A DNA stretch of 64,000 nucleotides from Deinococcus hopiensis KR-140 (GTDB taxonomy: Bacteria; Deinococcota; Deinococci; Deinococcales; Deinococcaceae): NCBI RefSeq assembly GCF_900176165.1, contig NZ_FWWU01000008.1, positions 441,501 to 505,500 of the forward strand, given 5' to 3'. Below the pieces are notes generated by a model. That model was given only the letters and a program-made list of their open reading frames with translations. It was not told the origin of the DNA and searched no databases. The position numbers and the translations under genes are program-made. Shown here piece after piece: positions 1 through 12,108 of this stretch (its first letter is position 1; every line of letters begins with the position of its first letter).

Positions 1-1
1 G

Positions 2-628
2 GCAGCCATCCAAGCAATGGGGGTCCTGCCCCGGTACCGCGGGGTGTTGATGCATGATGCCTGGCTCACGTACTTCCAACTCGCTGCCCGCCATGCGCTG
101 TGTAACGCGCACCTGCTTCGGGAGTTACGTTTCCTCCACGAACAGCTGCACCAAGATTGGGCGGGGGAACTGCGGGCTGCACTGCAACGCGTTTACCATC
201 AACACAAGGCAGGCACCCTCACTCCAGCGGAGAAAGCCGCGTTCCTGGTTCAGTTCGATGCACTCCTGGAAGCGGGGTTAGTCTCCAACCCCGCAGCAGA
301 GCCGGTTCCGAAGCAACGGGGACGCGCGAAACAGTCGCCTGGACGTAACCTCGCCCTTCGATGTCAGAAGCACCGAGACAAGGTGTTACGTTTCCTCCAC
401 GAGGACGACGTTCCGTTCGACAACAATCAAGCCGAGCGAGACATTCGAATGGTCTGCGTGAAGCGCAAGATCTCCGGTGGATTTCGTTCTGCTGCGGGTG
501 GAAAAAATTTCTGTCGCATTCGCAGTTATCTCTCGACACTTCAGAAGCAGGGCCTCTCGACTTACAAAGGCCTGATCAGCATTTTCCGGAATCAAGTCCT
601 TCTTCCTCAGCTCTCGTTCTCACGTTGA
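2..628 (+). CDS. IS66 family transposase, C-terminal part (5' end outside window)
   Basis: The frame is open from the first bases of the window, so the N-terminus lies upstream. The protein shows the IS66 DDE region: YRGVLMHDAW near the start, CNAHLLRELRFL, and the C-terminal motif DNNQAERDIRM that carries the catalytic Glu, followed by KISGGFRS. It ends with the usual IS66 tail at codon TGA 626-628. IS66 transposases are normally about 450-530 residues, so roughly half is visible. No full inverted repeat is recognisable between its end and the AT-rich gene at 676. Another IS66 fragment, an N-terminal one, lies at 27.6 kb. Confidence 0.9.
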   Translation, partial: AAIQAMGVLPRYRGVLMHDAWLTYFQLAARHALCNAHLLRELRFLHEQLHQDWAGELRAALQRVYHQHKAGTLTPAEKAAFLVQFDALLEAGLVSNPAAEPVPKQRGRAKQSPGRNLALRCQKHRDKVLRFLHEDDVPFDNNQAERDIRMVCVKRKISGGFRSAAGGKNFCRIRSYLSTLQKQGLSTYKGLISIFRNQVLLPQLSFSR

Positions 629-675
629 ATTTTCACCGTCTCGGACCAGTACAAGAAGGTGCCATGGGGTAAATT

Positions 676-1143
676 TTGAATTCTCTCGGATATATTAATG
701 TTTACTGGTTAAGGGAGTTTATACTCGAGTCAATATCAAAGATTGAGGGATGGCTCTATGATCAAGATCCGTACGAATATAATATGTCCGATATGTCATT
801 TATGACAACTTACAAATTCAACAATCGTACTAATGTACTTAATTTTATAGATAGCGGCTTAAAGCCCGCGTTTAATGCCTTAAATAAATTTCAGCAAGGT
901 TTAATTATTGATACCCTCTCTCTCCTTATTTCGCTAAACAATAGTGATCTATGGAAGCATGTCACCTGTTTTAGCGATTCCATTCATGGCGAGTACGCAC
1001 TTACGGATGACTGTGTAGATCTGTTCTCTGAATTCCTTGATGTGCTTGGAGCAGGGTTCAATGCATCCCTTTCGGTCTATACTAATTTCTCTGACTTCGT
1101 TTATGATGAAAAAGATTCTATCGAACTCTACCAATACTTCTAA
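676..1143 (+). CDS. AT-rich orphan hypothetical protein, 155 aa
   Basis: I do not recognise the family. The frame opens right after a stop at 670-672 and the first start is TTG at 676; no strong Shine-Dalgarno is visible. The base composition is clearly AT-rich and the protein is rich in Asn, Asp, Phe and Tyr, unlike every neighbour, which points to foreign origin. It is acidic, has no signal peptide and no clear membrane segment. A perfect 15-bp stem hairpin follows 14 bases after the stop. Its size, acidity and isolation next to a transposase would fit an orphan immunity or antitoxin protein, but that is only a guess. Confidence 0.6.
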   Translation: MNSLGYINVYWLREFILESISKIEGWLYDQDPYEYNMSDMSFMTTYKFNNRTNVLNFIDSGLKPAFNALNKFQQGLIIDTLSLLISLNNSDLWKHVTCFSDSIHGEYALTDDCVDLFSEFLDVLGAGFNASLSVYTNFSDFVYDEKDSIELYQYF

Positions 1144-1156
1144 TTGTGGAAATCGC

Positions 1157-1199
1157 GTAACTGCTTAGCACGAGATCCACTCTTGTGCTAAGCAGTTAC
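1157..1199 (+). terminator. Perfect 15-bp stem hairpin after the AT-rich gene
   Basis: Arms 1157-1171 (GTAACTGCTTAGCAC) and 1185-1199 are perfect reverse complements around a 13-base loop. There is no T-run on either side, so it may be a Rho-independent-like or bidirectional terminator between the gene at 676-1143 and the converging gene at 1267-1653. Confidence 0.55.
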
Positions 1200-1266
1200 C
1201 ATACAAGAAGCACACTCCTTTCGCAGCGTCTTCCCAACGTTCCTCTTCACCTTCCAAGAGAAGGCT

Positions 1267-1653
1267 TCAGGTGTTGCATTGGTGAATCTCAATGCTGTTC
1301 TGGCTCTTGATTAGCTCTGCCTGGTAAAAGTGCCCTTTCCCCTCAGCAGTTCTGGTATAGGCGCGCAACAACCCCTTATTCGCCTCAAACTCAACCTTCA
1401 CCCGACCGTGTTCTCGACGAATTGCTTCCGTTTGGCCTGTGTACGTTACGTTGATCTCCGAGAGTTTCTGCACGCTTCCCGGCGTCGTCTTTGTCACGTT
1501 ATACCCGGGCACGCATGCGTGCCCCGAGAATGCCTTCGCTTCTGCTGAAACGCTGGCCTGCACTTTGGCGCTGATCACTGCGGGTACCGCTTGAGCAAGG
1601 CCCCCTACGAATACAACGACGAGTCCCCAACTTTGCGGCTGCAATCGGACCAT
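1267..1653 (-). CDS. Small secreted two-cysteine protein, 128 aa
   Basis: The first about 22 residues form a signal peptide (WGLVVVFVGGLAQA, cleavage likely after AQA). The mature part is about 105 residues with two cysteines, one in the motif FSGHACVPGYN and one near the C-terminus (IHQC), which could form a disulfide in the periplasm. It resembles in layout, and around FSG.xC..N, the protein encoded at 33904-34284, which also has a signal peptide, an FSGRHCAGN motif and a Cys close to the C-terminus. I do not know the family or function. It lies head-to-tail upstream of no operon partner; the next minus-strand gene starts 3' of it. Confidence 0.65.
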   Translation of the reverse strand: MVRLQPQSWGLVVVFVGGLAQAVPAVISAKVQASVSAEAKAFSGHACVPGYNVTKTTPGSVQKLSEINVTYTGQTEAIRREHGRVKVEFEANKGLLRAYTRTAEGKGHFYQAELIKSQNSIEIHQCNT

Positions 1654-1686
1654 ACGTGTTTCCTCGAGAAGGGAGCAATCAATGAC

Positions 1687-2469
1687 TCAAGACGTGCAAC
1701 GCACGTCCTGTGTGAAGTACTTTTTGCTCAACCGTTCATACGTACCGTTTGCCTGGAGTCGCTTAATTGCTGCGTTTAGCGCAGCTTCAAATTGCTTATC
1801 CGACCCATTTGCGACGACGACGGCCACCGGCTGGCTCCACAGCAGAGGACTGACCTGCAGCTTCTCGGGACCGAGCTTGGCGTACATCTTCAACGCATCG
1901 AAGCGGTCAAGGAGCAGCACGTCGGCAGAACCTCCCAGGAAGTCCAGGAGTGCCTGGTTTGAATTGGGAGCAGCGTTGATCTTCTTCTCAAAGGGCAGGT
2001 TGCGCACGTAATGGAAGTAAGGATGATCGGTAGAAATGGCAATCCGGGCGTTCTTGAGTCCTGCCTCTGTCTTGGGACCGCCAGGCCGGGAGAACATGAC
2101 GCCACCGGTGCACGCCAGCGAAGCGGCCTGCTCCCCGTCAGCGAGGACCTGGGGTAAGTTCACATCAATAACCGCGTCGAGGGTTCCAGCGTTGAGGGCA
2201 GTGAGGAGGGCGTCCGTCGTGGTGGTCTTACGCCACGCCGTGCTCTTGATCTTCATTTCCTTGACCGCGAGGTTCATGAACTCCACGGCGAAGCCCGCAA
2301 TTGCTCCGTTTTCCTGAGTGACCAGCCCTGGGGTGTTGGTGGTGTAACCCAGCTTAACGACACCACTTTTCTGGAGCTTGCTGAGGGTTGCAGCGTGCGA
2401 CGTCCCCGTCGCGGCGAGGGTAAGGACGCTGAGGAGAAGGGAGACGGCAGAGCAGCGGGGAGTTGGCAT
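1687..2469 (-). CDS. ABC transporter substrate-binding protein, family 3 (amino-acid type)
   Basis: A 260-residue periplasmic binding protein of the SBP_bac_3 type, the family that binds polar amino acids and related small solutes. It has a signal peptide (VSLLLSVLTLAATGTSHA), then the typical start of the fold, LSKLQKSGVVKLGYT, followed by GFAVEFMNLAVKEM, DALLTALNAGTLDAVI and the second-lobe ending AALNAAIKRLQANGTYERLSKKYF. Length is normal for the family. There is no adjacent permease or ATPase for it: the genes upstream on the same strand belong to the carbohydrate system. It is therefore an orphan receptor that must use a transporter elsewhere or act as a sensor. Confidence 0.85.
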   Translation of the reverse strand: MPTPRCSAVSLLLSVLTLAATGTSHAATLSKLQKSGVVKLGYTTNTPGLVTQENGAIAGFAVEFMNLAVKEMKIKSTAWRKTTTTDALLTALNAGTLDAVIDVNLPQVLADGEQAASLACTGGVMFSRPGGPKTEAGLKNARIAISTDHPYFHYVRNLPFEKKINAAPNSNQALLDFLGGSADVLLLDRFDALKMYAKLGPEKLQVSPLLWSQPVAVVVANGSDKQFEAALNAAIKRLQANGTYERLSKKYFTQDVRCTS

Positions 2470-2520
2470 ACGTGTTGATCCTTTCGCTCAGGAGGGGCGG
2501 CTTGCGCCCATCACGATCAA

Positions 2521-3849
2521 TTACTTTGTGTAGCCGCCTTCATCTGCGACGCGCTGCGCTGCTGCCTGCGATTGTGCCAGCGCCTGATCGATCGTCGTTT
2601 GTCCCTGGAGGACTTTGGCGAGGTACTGCCCAACCTCTGTCCCCAGTGCCTGAAACTGCGGAATGCTGACGTACTGCACGCCGGAGTACGGCACTGGGTC
2701 CTTCGTGGCCTGATTGACGTCCGCACGGCGAATGCTATTCATCACGTGATTGCTGAACGCTCCGGCGGCCTGAGCGTAACTGGGATTGCGGTACGTACTG
2801 AGGCGCGTCCCGGGCGGCACTGCAGCCCAGGTGCCTTTGGTCTTGGCAACGAGCGCGATGTAGTCCTTGCTCGTCGCCCAGGTCAGGAACTTGAACGCCG
2901 CCTCTTCTTTCCTGCTGCTCTTGGGAATGACGAGGTTCCACGACCAGAACCAATTCGCGCCACGGGGAGTTCCGGGGCCAGTGGGTGCGTTGACGAACCC
3001 CACACTCTTCACGACTTTACTGCTGGCAGGGTCACTGAGGAATCCGGCCGCCACCGTGGCGTCCACCCACATGCCGCACTTTCCCTGACTCATCAGCGCG
3101 AGATTCTCCGCAAAGCCATTGGCCGCCGCTCCAGGAGGGCCGTACTTCTTGAGCAGGTCAACGTAGAGGCTCATCGCGTTCTTCCACGCCGTACTGTTCA
3201 GCTGCGCTTTCCAGTGGGTGTCGTACCAGCGTCCGCCGAAAGTATTGACCATCGTCGTGAACAACGCCATGTTTTCCCCCCACCCAGGTAAACCACGCAA
3301 GCAGATGCCGTAGATGCCTTTGGACGGGTTGTGAAGTTTGGCCGCGAAGCCCTGAATCTGGTTCCAGGTGGGATCATTGGGCATCGTGAGTCCGGCCTTC
3401 TTGAACAGGTCCTTGTTGTAGAAGGTCATGCTGCTTTCGGCATAGAAGGGTACGGCGTACAGGCTGCCATTCACCGTGAGGGCCGTGCGGACGCTGGGGA
3501 GAATGTCGTTCAGGTCATAGGCGCGCGCGAGATCAGGATTCTTGTTGAAGAGAGGCGTCAAGGGCTTCAGCCAATTGTTCTTGGCCCAGATCGGCACCTC
3601 ATACGCGCCCACCGTCGCAAGGTCAAAACCTTCGGCACCGCTGGCGATATCCAACGTGACTTTCTGTCGGAGTTCGTTTTCCGACATCGTCACGAACTTC
3701 ACTCGAATATCAGGATATTTCCTTGTGAATTCAGGAGCGAGTTTTTGCATCACGACCATGTCCGGGTTGTTAACGGTAGCGATGATGATATTTGTGATGG
3801 CCTTGGCGTTGGTCAGTAGCGCGAAACTAAGAAGAGCAAGTGTTTTCAT
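2521..3849 (-). CDS. Extracellular solute-binding protein, family 1 (polyol type), second copy
   Basis: A 442-residue SBP_bac_1 protein with a signal peptide (ALLSFALLTNAKA) that captures a sugar or polyol in the periplasm. It is a near-copy of the protein at 7561-8889: both are exactly 442 residues and long blocks match, for example YAVPFYAESSMTFYNKDLFK and GICLRGLPGWGEN. Proteins of this type serve the sorbitol/mannitol transporters (SmoE/MtlE-like). It follows the mannitol-dehydrogenase gene of the same strand but is separated from it by about 240 bases with a 69-bp tandem repeat, so it is probably a duplicated receptor with its own promoter. Which ligand each copy prefers cannot be told from sequence alone. 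Confidence 0.88.
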   Translation of the reverse strand: MKTLALLSFALLTNAKAITNIIIATVNNPDMVVMQKLAPEFTRKYPDIRVKFVTMSENELRQKVTLDIASGAEGFDLATVGAYEVPIWAKNNWLKPLTPLFNKNPDLARAYDLNDILPSVRTALTVNGSLYAVPFYAESSMTFYNKDLFKKAGLTMPNDPTWNQIQGFAAKLHNPSKGIYGICLRGLPGWGENMALFTTMVNTFGGRWYDTHWKAQLNSTAWKNAMSLYVDLLKKYGPPGAAANGFAENLALMSQGKCGMWVDATVAAGFLSDPASSKVVKSVGFVNAPTGPGTPRGANWFWSWNLVIPKSSRKEEAAFKFLTWATSKDYIALVAKTKGTWAAVPPGTRLSTYRNPSYAQAAGAFSNHVMNSIRRADVNQATKDPVPYSGVQYVSIPQFQALGTEVGQYLAKVLQGQTTIDQALAQSQAAAQRVADEGGYTK

Positions 3850-4090
3850 GGTATTACCCTCCTGGTCTTTCTTCCTGATGCCTTGCCGAAGTCTATGTGG
3901 GGCAAGGATTAGATGCTGTGAGGCCAGGTAAGCTTATTTCCAGATCTCTTGCCGAGTCCTTACTGACCCTCGTAAGTCGACTATGGCGTCTTATTGGAAG
4001 TCAAATGAATACCTTTTCTGCTCAGAATCCTATAGGTGCATGAGGTGTGGAGGCAGGACCTTGAGCAAGTCAAATGAATATCTTTTCTGC

Positions 4091-5611
<1,521 letters not shown>

Positions 5612-5621
5612 GGGAGTGCTC

Positions 5622-6479
<858 letters not shown>

Positions 6480-6480
6480 G

Positions 6481-7407
<927 letters not shown>

Positions 7408-7450
7408 CTGTTCACCTCAAACCAAATACGTTGTGAAGAAATCCAACTGA

Positions 7451-7482
7451 GAGATGGGAAGGGGCATGCCCCTTCCCATCTC
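7451..7482 (-). other. Perfect 32-bp palindrome between binding protein and permease genes
   Basis: Arms of 16 bases (GAGATGGGAAGGGGCA and its reverse complement) with no loop or mismatch. It sits 78 bases after the binding-protein stop and 43 bases before the permease start. Such intercistronic hairpins in sugar ABC operons typically protect the upstream message or attenuate read-through, raising binding protein over permease. Confidence 0.8.
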
Positions 7483-7560
7483 CAGATGGACTCGTCGCTG
7501 TTCGACTTCCAAAAGCGCTCGTGTCAACAGATCATCGAGTGCCGTGCCCGGAGATGGAGC

Positions 7561-8889
7561 TTACTTCTGGTAGCCGCCTTCTTTGGCGGTCTTCTGGGCG
7601 GCATCCTGGGCTTGCTTCAGCGCCTGGTCGATGGAGGTCTGGCCGCTGAGCGCGCCGGCGAGATACTGGCCGACCTGGGTGCCCAGCGCCTGGAACTGCG
7701 GAATGGCGACGTACTGGATGCCGGTGTAGGGCACGGGGTCCTTGGTGGCCTTCGTGACGTCGGCGGTGTTGATCGCGCCGAGGACCAGCGAGCTGAACGC
7801 GCCCGCCGCCTTCTTGTAGTTGGCATTGCTGTACGTGCTGGTGCGGGTGCCGGGAGGCACCGAGGCCCAGGTGCCCTTGGTCTTCGCCACCAGGGCGATG
7901 TACTCCTGGCTCGTCGCCCACGTCAGGAACTTGAAGGCGGCGTCCTCCTGCTTGGTGCTTTTGGGAATGGCGAGGTTCCAGCTCCAGTACCAGTGGCTGC
8001 CGCGCGGTGTGCCAGGACCCACGGGCGCATTCGCAAAGCCCACGCTGTTGACGATCTTGCTGCTGCCCGGGTCACTCAGGAAGCCGGCGGCCACGGTGGC
8101 GTCCACCCACATGCCGCACTTGCCCTGGCTCATCAGGGTGAGGTTTTCGGTAAAGCCGTTGGACGTGGCTCCGGGGGGGCCGTACTTCTTGAGAAGATTG
8201 ACGTAGAAGGTCATGGCGTTTTTCCATGCAGGCGAGTTCAGCTGCGCGTTCCAGTTCTGATCGAACCAGCGCCCCCCGAAGGTGTTCACCATGGTGGTGA
8301 AGAGCGCGGCGTTCTCGCCCCAGCCGGGCAGGCCGCGCAGGCAGATGCCGTACACGCCGCCTGAAGGGTTGTGAATTTTGCTGGCAAACGTCTGCATCTG
8401 GTTCCAGGTGGGGCTCTTCGGCATCGTCAGGCCCGCCTTCTTGAACAGGTCCTTGTTGTAGAAGGTCATGCTGCTCTCGGCGTAGAAGGGCACGGCGTAG
8501 AGGCTGCCATTCACGGTGAGGGCCGTGCGTACGCCCGGAATGATGTCGTTGACGTTGTAGCTCTTGGCGATGGCCGGGTTCTTGGCGAACAGCGGCGTCA
8601 GCGGTTCCAGCCAGCCGTTCTTGGCCCAGATCGGCACCTCGTAGGCCCCAACAGTGGCGAGATCGAAGCTGCCCGCGCCGCTCGCCACGTCCAGCGTGAT
8701 CTTCTGGCGCAGCTCGTTTTCCGGCAGCGTGACCCATTTCACCGTGATATCCGGGTACTTCTTGTTGAACTCGGGGGTCAATTTCTGCATCGTCACCATG
8801 TCGGGGTTGTTGACCGTAGCGATGGTGATGGTCGACGCAGCTTGGGCGGTCGTTACGAGGGCAAAGCTGAGCAGGAAAATTCGCTTCAT
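7561..8889 (-). CDS. Extracellular solute-binding protein, family 1 (polyol type), operon copy
   Basis: A 442-residue periplasmic receptor for a polyol or sugar (SBP_bac_1). I place the start at 8889, giving MKRIFLLSFALVTTAQA as the signal peptide; a longer open frame to 9006 has no signal-peptide logic. Blocks such as NNPDMVTMQKLTPEFNKKYP and YAVPFYAESSMTFYNKDLFK are shared with the second copy at 2521-3849. It is the promoter-proximal gene of the operon with the two permeases and the mannitol-dehydrogenase-family enzyme, and is divergent from the LacI-type regulator at 9142, which most likely controls it from the 250-bp gap between them. Confidence 0.92.
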   Translation of the reverse strand: MKRIFLLSFALVTTAQAASTITIATVNNPDMVTMQKLTPEFNKKYPDITVKWVTLPENELRQKITLDVASGAGSFDLATVGAYEVPIWAKNGWLEPLTPLFAKNPAIAKSYNVNDIIPGVRTALTVNGSLYAVPFYAESSMTFYNKDLFKKAGLTMPKSPTWNQMQTFASKIHNPSGGVYGICLRGLPGWGENAALFTTMVNTFGGRWFDQNWNAQLNSPAWKNAMTFYVNLLKKYGPPGATSNGFTENLTLMSQGKCGMWVDATVAAGFLSDPGSSKIVNSVGFANAPVGPGTPRGSHWYWSWNLAIPKSTKQEDAAFKFLTWATSQEYIALVAKTKGTWASVPPGTRTSTYSNANYKKAAGAFSSLVLGAINTADVTKATKDPVPYTGIQYVAIPQFQALGTQVGQYLAGALSGQTSIDQALKQAQDAAQKTAKEGGYQK

Positions 8890-9004
8890 GGTGTTCCTCC
8901 AGAGGCGGGCAGACCACGCGTGTGGCTGCCGAAAGGGGGCAGGACGGGCTGGGACGACATACGGGAATGCCGGGTCAGATGGCCGCTGCACCTGACGCTT
9001 GAAC

Positions 9005-9092
9005 AAATGGTCTCGTGGCCATCAGTGAACCATAAAGGTGAAGGTATGTCCATAGTCGCTAATAGTAGACTTAGTACAAAGAAATGGTCTCG
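9005..9092. promoter_or_regulatory. Divergent control region with an 11-bp direct repeat
   Basis: The sequence AAATGGTCTCG occurs at 9005-9015 and again at 9082-9092, 77 bp apart, in the gap between the polyol operon and the divergent LacI-type gene. This is where operators for the regulator are expected. The repeat is seen; the operator role is inference, and the elements are not palindromic like classical LacI sites. Confidence 0.3.
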
Positions 9093-9141
9093 GGTCCAGA
9101 GCTCTAAGGGAACCCCCGGAATTCCGACGTATCTTGGAAGG

Positions 9142-10173
9142 GTGTCAACTATCCAAGACGTTGCACGCCTCGCGGGCGTTTCCCCGACGACGGCCAAACG
9201 TGCCTTGCGCGAACCCGCGAAGCTCAATCCGGAAACCCTGGCCCGGGTTCAAAGGGCAATTGAGCAGCTGCACTATGAGACGGACCAGCGTGCTGGAAGC
9301 CTCCGTGGTGGGCAAAGCAGTACCGTTGGGTTAATCGTCGGGAACGTTCTGGAGCCGTTCTTTGCGCATTTTGCCCGTACTTGCGCCCGCGTTCTGGCGG
9401 AAGAAGGCTACACCCTCATTATTTCTGAGAATGAATACAGTGCCGCCCGCGAACTGGACGAATTGCGCCGGTTGTACGGGCAGCGGGTTAGCGGCATTAT
9501 CCTGCGTCCAGGCTACGGCAATGAGAGCCGGGATTATTTGGCCCGATTGGCAAGCCGCGGTGTGAGCATCGTGGAGTACGACTACCTGCCGCCGCACAGT
9601 TCCTACCCAGCAGTGATGTTGGACAACGCAGGGGCGATGCGCGAAGCGGTCGTGCATCTGCACGCCTTGGGACACCGGTGTATCGCTGCCCTGGGGACCT
9701 ACGATCCTGTTGTCCTATCGGAGGAACGGAGCCGAGCCTTTCCTGAAGTGATGAATTCCCTGGGACTGGTTGTGCCTCCCGAGTACCGCCGCGTTACAGC
9801 GCTAAACGAGGACACCGCGTATACATTGACCCACGAGTTGCTTGCGCTGCCCAATCCCCCAACGGCGCTGATTGCACTGACGGGGATGCAGGCCATTGGG
9901 GCATATCGGGCCATTCGTGAGCGAGGTCTGGGCATTCCTGATGACCTCAGCCTGGTGACGTTCGATAACTACACCTGGACGGCCCTGGTCGATCCGCCCA
10001 TCACGGTTGTTGAGCAGCCCGTGGAGGCGATGGCGACCGCCACAGCGCAGCGTCTGATCACCCTCCTGGGAGGAACAGGGACGGGCCAGGAAACTGCTCC
10101 GCAAGTTCAGGTGTTTCCCGCCCGAATGGTTCTCCGTGGCAGCACCTCACCCCCGCGGGTTCTGGCAACTTAA
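9142..10173 (+). CDS. LacI family transcriptional regulator of the polyol locus
   Basis: A 343-residue LacI/GalR-type repressor. The N-terminal helix-turn-helix and hinge are TIQDVARLAGVSPTTAKRAL and LNPETLARVQRAIEQLHY; the effector domain follows (SSTVGLIVGNVLEPFFAHFA, then GIPDDLSLVTFDNYTWTALV). I chose GTG 9142 because it places the HTH at the extreme N-terminus as in the family. ATG 9046, in frame and with AAGGTG upstream, would add 32 residues without a domain and remains possible. It is divergent from the polyol operon, which it probably represses until a ligand binds. A fragment of a second, similar regulator lies just downstream. Confidence 0.9.
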   Translation: MSTIQDVARLAGVSPTTAKRALREPAKLNPETLARVQRAIEQLHYETDQRAGSLRGGQSSTVGLIVGNVLEPFFAHFARTCARVLAEEGYTLIISENEYSAARELDELRRLYGQRVSGIILRPGYGNESRDYLARLASRGVSIVEYDYLPPHSSYPAVMLDNAGAMREAVVHLHALGHRCIAALGTYDPVVLSEERSRAFPEVMNSLGLVVPPEYRRVTALNEDTAYTLTHELLALPNPPTALIALTGMQAIGAYRAIRERGLGIPDDLSLVTFDNYTWTALVDPPITVVEQPVEAMATATAQRLITLLGGTGTGQETAPQVQVFPARMVLRGSTSPPRVLAT

Positions 10174-10232
10174 CGCCGGTAGGCTGGTGGGCTGTGATTG
10201 ACCGGAAGCCCTACCGCTACCGTTTTCCTGCT

Positions 10233-10346
10233 TATGCCTTGATCCACGACTTGCTCGCGCTGCCCAATCCACCAACAGCCTTGATCGCCTTGACTGAGAC
10301 GCAGACCATTGGGTCTTACCGTGCTATACGTGAACGTGGGCTGGGA
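10233..10346 (+). pseudogene. Fragment of a second LacI-type regulator gene
   Basis: In frame the stretch reads LIHDLLALPNPPTALIALT followed by QTIGSYRAIRERGLG. It matches the effector domain of the intact regulator upstream (THELLALPNPPTALIALTGM, QAIGAYRAIRERGLG) but with different codons. Only about 38 codons remain. It is the leftover of a duplicated regulator, in line with the duplicated binding-protein gene of this locus. Confidence 0.8.
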
Positions 10347-10912
10347 AGTTGGGCCAACACGACCTGAATTTCTTGGTGCTAGGCGTCGCCCTCGGCGGTC
10401 AAGGTCCGCCGCAAAGCCCTCTGCCGGAGCGTGGCGCTGCCCCTGTGCCAGGACTGCAGGGCAACCGGAAGGTGCGGCGGTGAATACGTCTACTCTCCAC
10501 AGCCTGCATATCAACACCCACACGCCGCGTGGGAAGGCCCGCCACCCCCTGCCCTCAGCTCTCCCCTACTCCGGAGCTCAATCTGAAGACCTTCAGACGC
10601 GACGGGTGGGGCCGGAAGCTGGTCTGCAGCCAACAACACGCCCTGCTGCTCGCGGGGCTCCACCAGGTCATTGCACGGCGGGGTTCCCGGATGCCGGTGC
10701 GGCCGCAGGAGTTGCGTCTCCAGCCACCCCGGATAATCCTGTGCGGGGACCTGACCATGGACATAAGTGGATGGGCGGGCGCGAGACAGAGACTGGCTGG
10801 GGTGGCTGCGCCAGCGTCATCCCCTGCTCGGCCCTGACCCACGTCGTTCCCAACCCGCCCCCACCGGCCGCTCTTTCCAGCGACCACTCGGTGATACACG
10901 TACAGTACCGGG
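10347..10912. other. Intergenic region without a convincing gene
   Basis: Between the regulator ghost and the glycosyltransferase I see no recognisable protein. An open frame at 10529-10837 (102 codons) has no family resemblance and no ribosome binding site I trust. The region contains a 68-bp sequence that recurs exactly at 25413-25480. Confidence 0.5.
10401..10468 (+). repeat. 68-bp dispersed repeat, copy 1 of 2
   Basis: An identical 68-bp stretch occurs at 25413-25480, same orientation. One frame reads RKALCRSVALPLCQDCRAT, with a Cys pattern that suggests it came from a coding sequence, but no intact gene is present at either place. Confidence 0.8.
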
Positions 10913-12106
10913 GTGAGCACCGCCGTCGTCTTTACCCTCTCCGCCCTGGGGCACGTCCACCCCACGCTGCCCATCGTCGCCGAGCTTGTCCAACGCGGGC
11001 ACCGCGCCGTGTACTACTGCGGAGAGGAGGTCCGTGAAAAGATTGAAGCCACGGGAGCGGAGTTTCGGCCCATTCCCTGGGACTTCAAATCCATTACGCG
11101 CGCACAGCAACCCCGACTCAGCGCTTATGCGCTCGAGCAGGCCCGTTGTGCCGAAGCCCTGCTTCCCCAGCTTCTGGCCGAGGTGGAGGCGCTTGCGCCC
11201 GCTTGCGTCCTCGTCGACTTCATGTGTTTCTGGGGCCGTATTGTCGCGCGGACGCTCCAGTTGCCCATGGTGAACATCAGCAGCGGCTTTGCCCTCGGTC
11301 AGGGTGTGCTGCCCCCCAGACCCGTGCTCATGGCGCTTGACCTCAGTCGTGCTCCCCTGGCGGGTGGGCGGGAGGTGGTGGCGTTGCGCCGCCTCACCCA
11401 GCGGCTCTCGAACCGCTACCGCGTGGATCCCATGCGAACCCAGTTCGACCTCCTCTCCATGGACGGCGACGACGTGCTGGTTTGTACGGCCCGGGCCTTC
11501 CAACCCCGTGCAGAGCACTTCCCTGACCGTTTCCATTTCATTGGACCGTCCTTCGCACCCCGATCAGGTGAAGGTGAACGCACCTTGCCTCCACTGGACG
11601 GGCGACCGCTGGTCTACATTTCACTCGGCACGGTGTTCAACCAGAAGCTCGACTTCTTTCGCCACTGCGTGGAGGCCTTCGCCGACGGCAAGTACCAGGT
11701 GATTCTTTCGGTTGGGCAGAGCACAGATCCGGCCGTGCTTGGGCCCTTGCCGCCACACGTCCACGCCGCTTCGTATGTGGCTCAGCTTGAGGTGCTCGCG
11801 CGAACGGCTGTTTTCGTCAGTCATGCGGGGATGAATAGCGTTTCCGAGGCGATCTTTCGGGAGGTTCCCGTGGTGGCCGTGCCGCAAGCGGCGGATCAGT
11901 TCACGATCGCTCAACGCGTGGCTGAGTTGGGGATCGGTCGGAACCTCCTGCCGTTCCAGCGCAGCGCCAAACAGTTGCGGGCAGCGGTGGATGCCCTGGT
12001 TGAGGACGCCGATACGCGGACACGCCTCCACGCACTGCGAGAGGCGTTTGAGCGGGCCGGGGGACCCACCCGTGCTGCAGAGATGATTGAAGCCCGGATG
12101 GCCTAG
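10913..12106 (+). CDS. Glycosyltransferase, MGT/UGT type (GT1-like)
   Basis: A 397-residue GT-B fold glycosyltransferase of the macrolide-glycosyltransferase/UGT group, which moves a sugar from a nucleotide sugar to a small lipophilic acceptor. The N-terminus has the acceptor-domain start VVFTLSALGHVHPTLPIVAE with the conserved catalytic-type His. The C-terminal donor-binding motif is FVSHAGMNSVSEAIFREVPV followed by VPQAADQF, with the His, Gly and Gln/Asp positions of the family. The start is GTG 10913. It has no operon partner: downstream lies a converging PAS pseudogene that abuts its stop. The acceptor is unknown. Confidence 0.9.
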   Translation: MSTAVVFTLSALGHVHPTLPIVAELVQRGHRAVYYCGEEVREKIEATGAEFRPIPWDFKSITRAQQPRLSAYALEQARCAEALLPQLLAEVEALAPACVLVDFMCFWGRIVARTLQLPMVNISSGFALGQGVLPPRPVLMALDLSRAPLAGGREVVALRRLTQRLSNRYRVDPMRTQFDLLSMDGDDVLVCTARAFQPRAEHFPDRFHFIGPSFAPRSGEGERTLPPLDGRPLVYISLGTVFNQKLDFFRHCVEAFADGKYQVILSVGQSTDPAVLGPLPPHVHAASYVAQLEVLARTAVFVSHAGMNSVSEAIFREVPVVAVPQAADQFTIAQRVAELGIGRNLLPFQRSAKQLRAAVDALVEDADTRTRLHALREAFERAGGPTRAAEMIEARMA

Positions 12107-12108
12107 CG

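Noticed and set aside
2572..3291. 239-residue plus-strand frame
   Set aside because: Shadow of the second receptor gene on the minus strand.
10529..10837. 102-residue frame before the glycosyltransferase
   Set aside because: No recognisable family, no good ribosome binding site and no conservation visible between it and anything else in the window.
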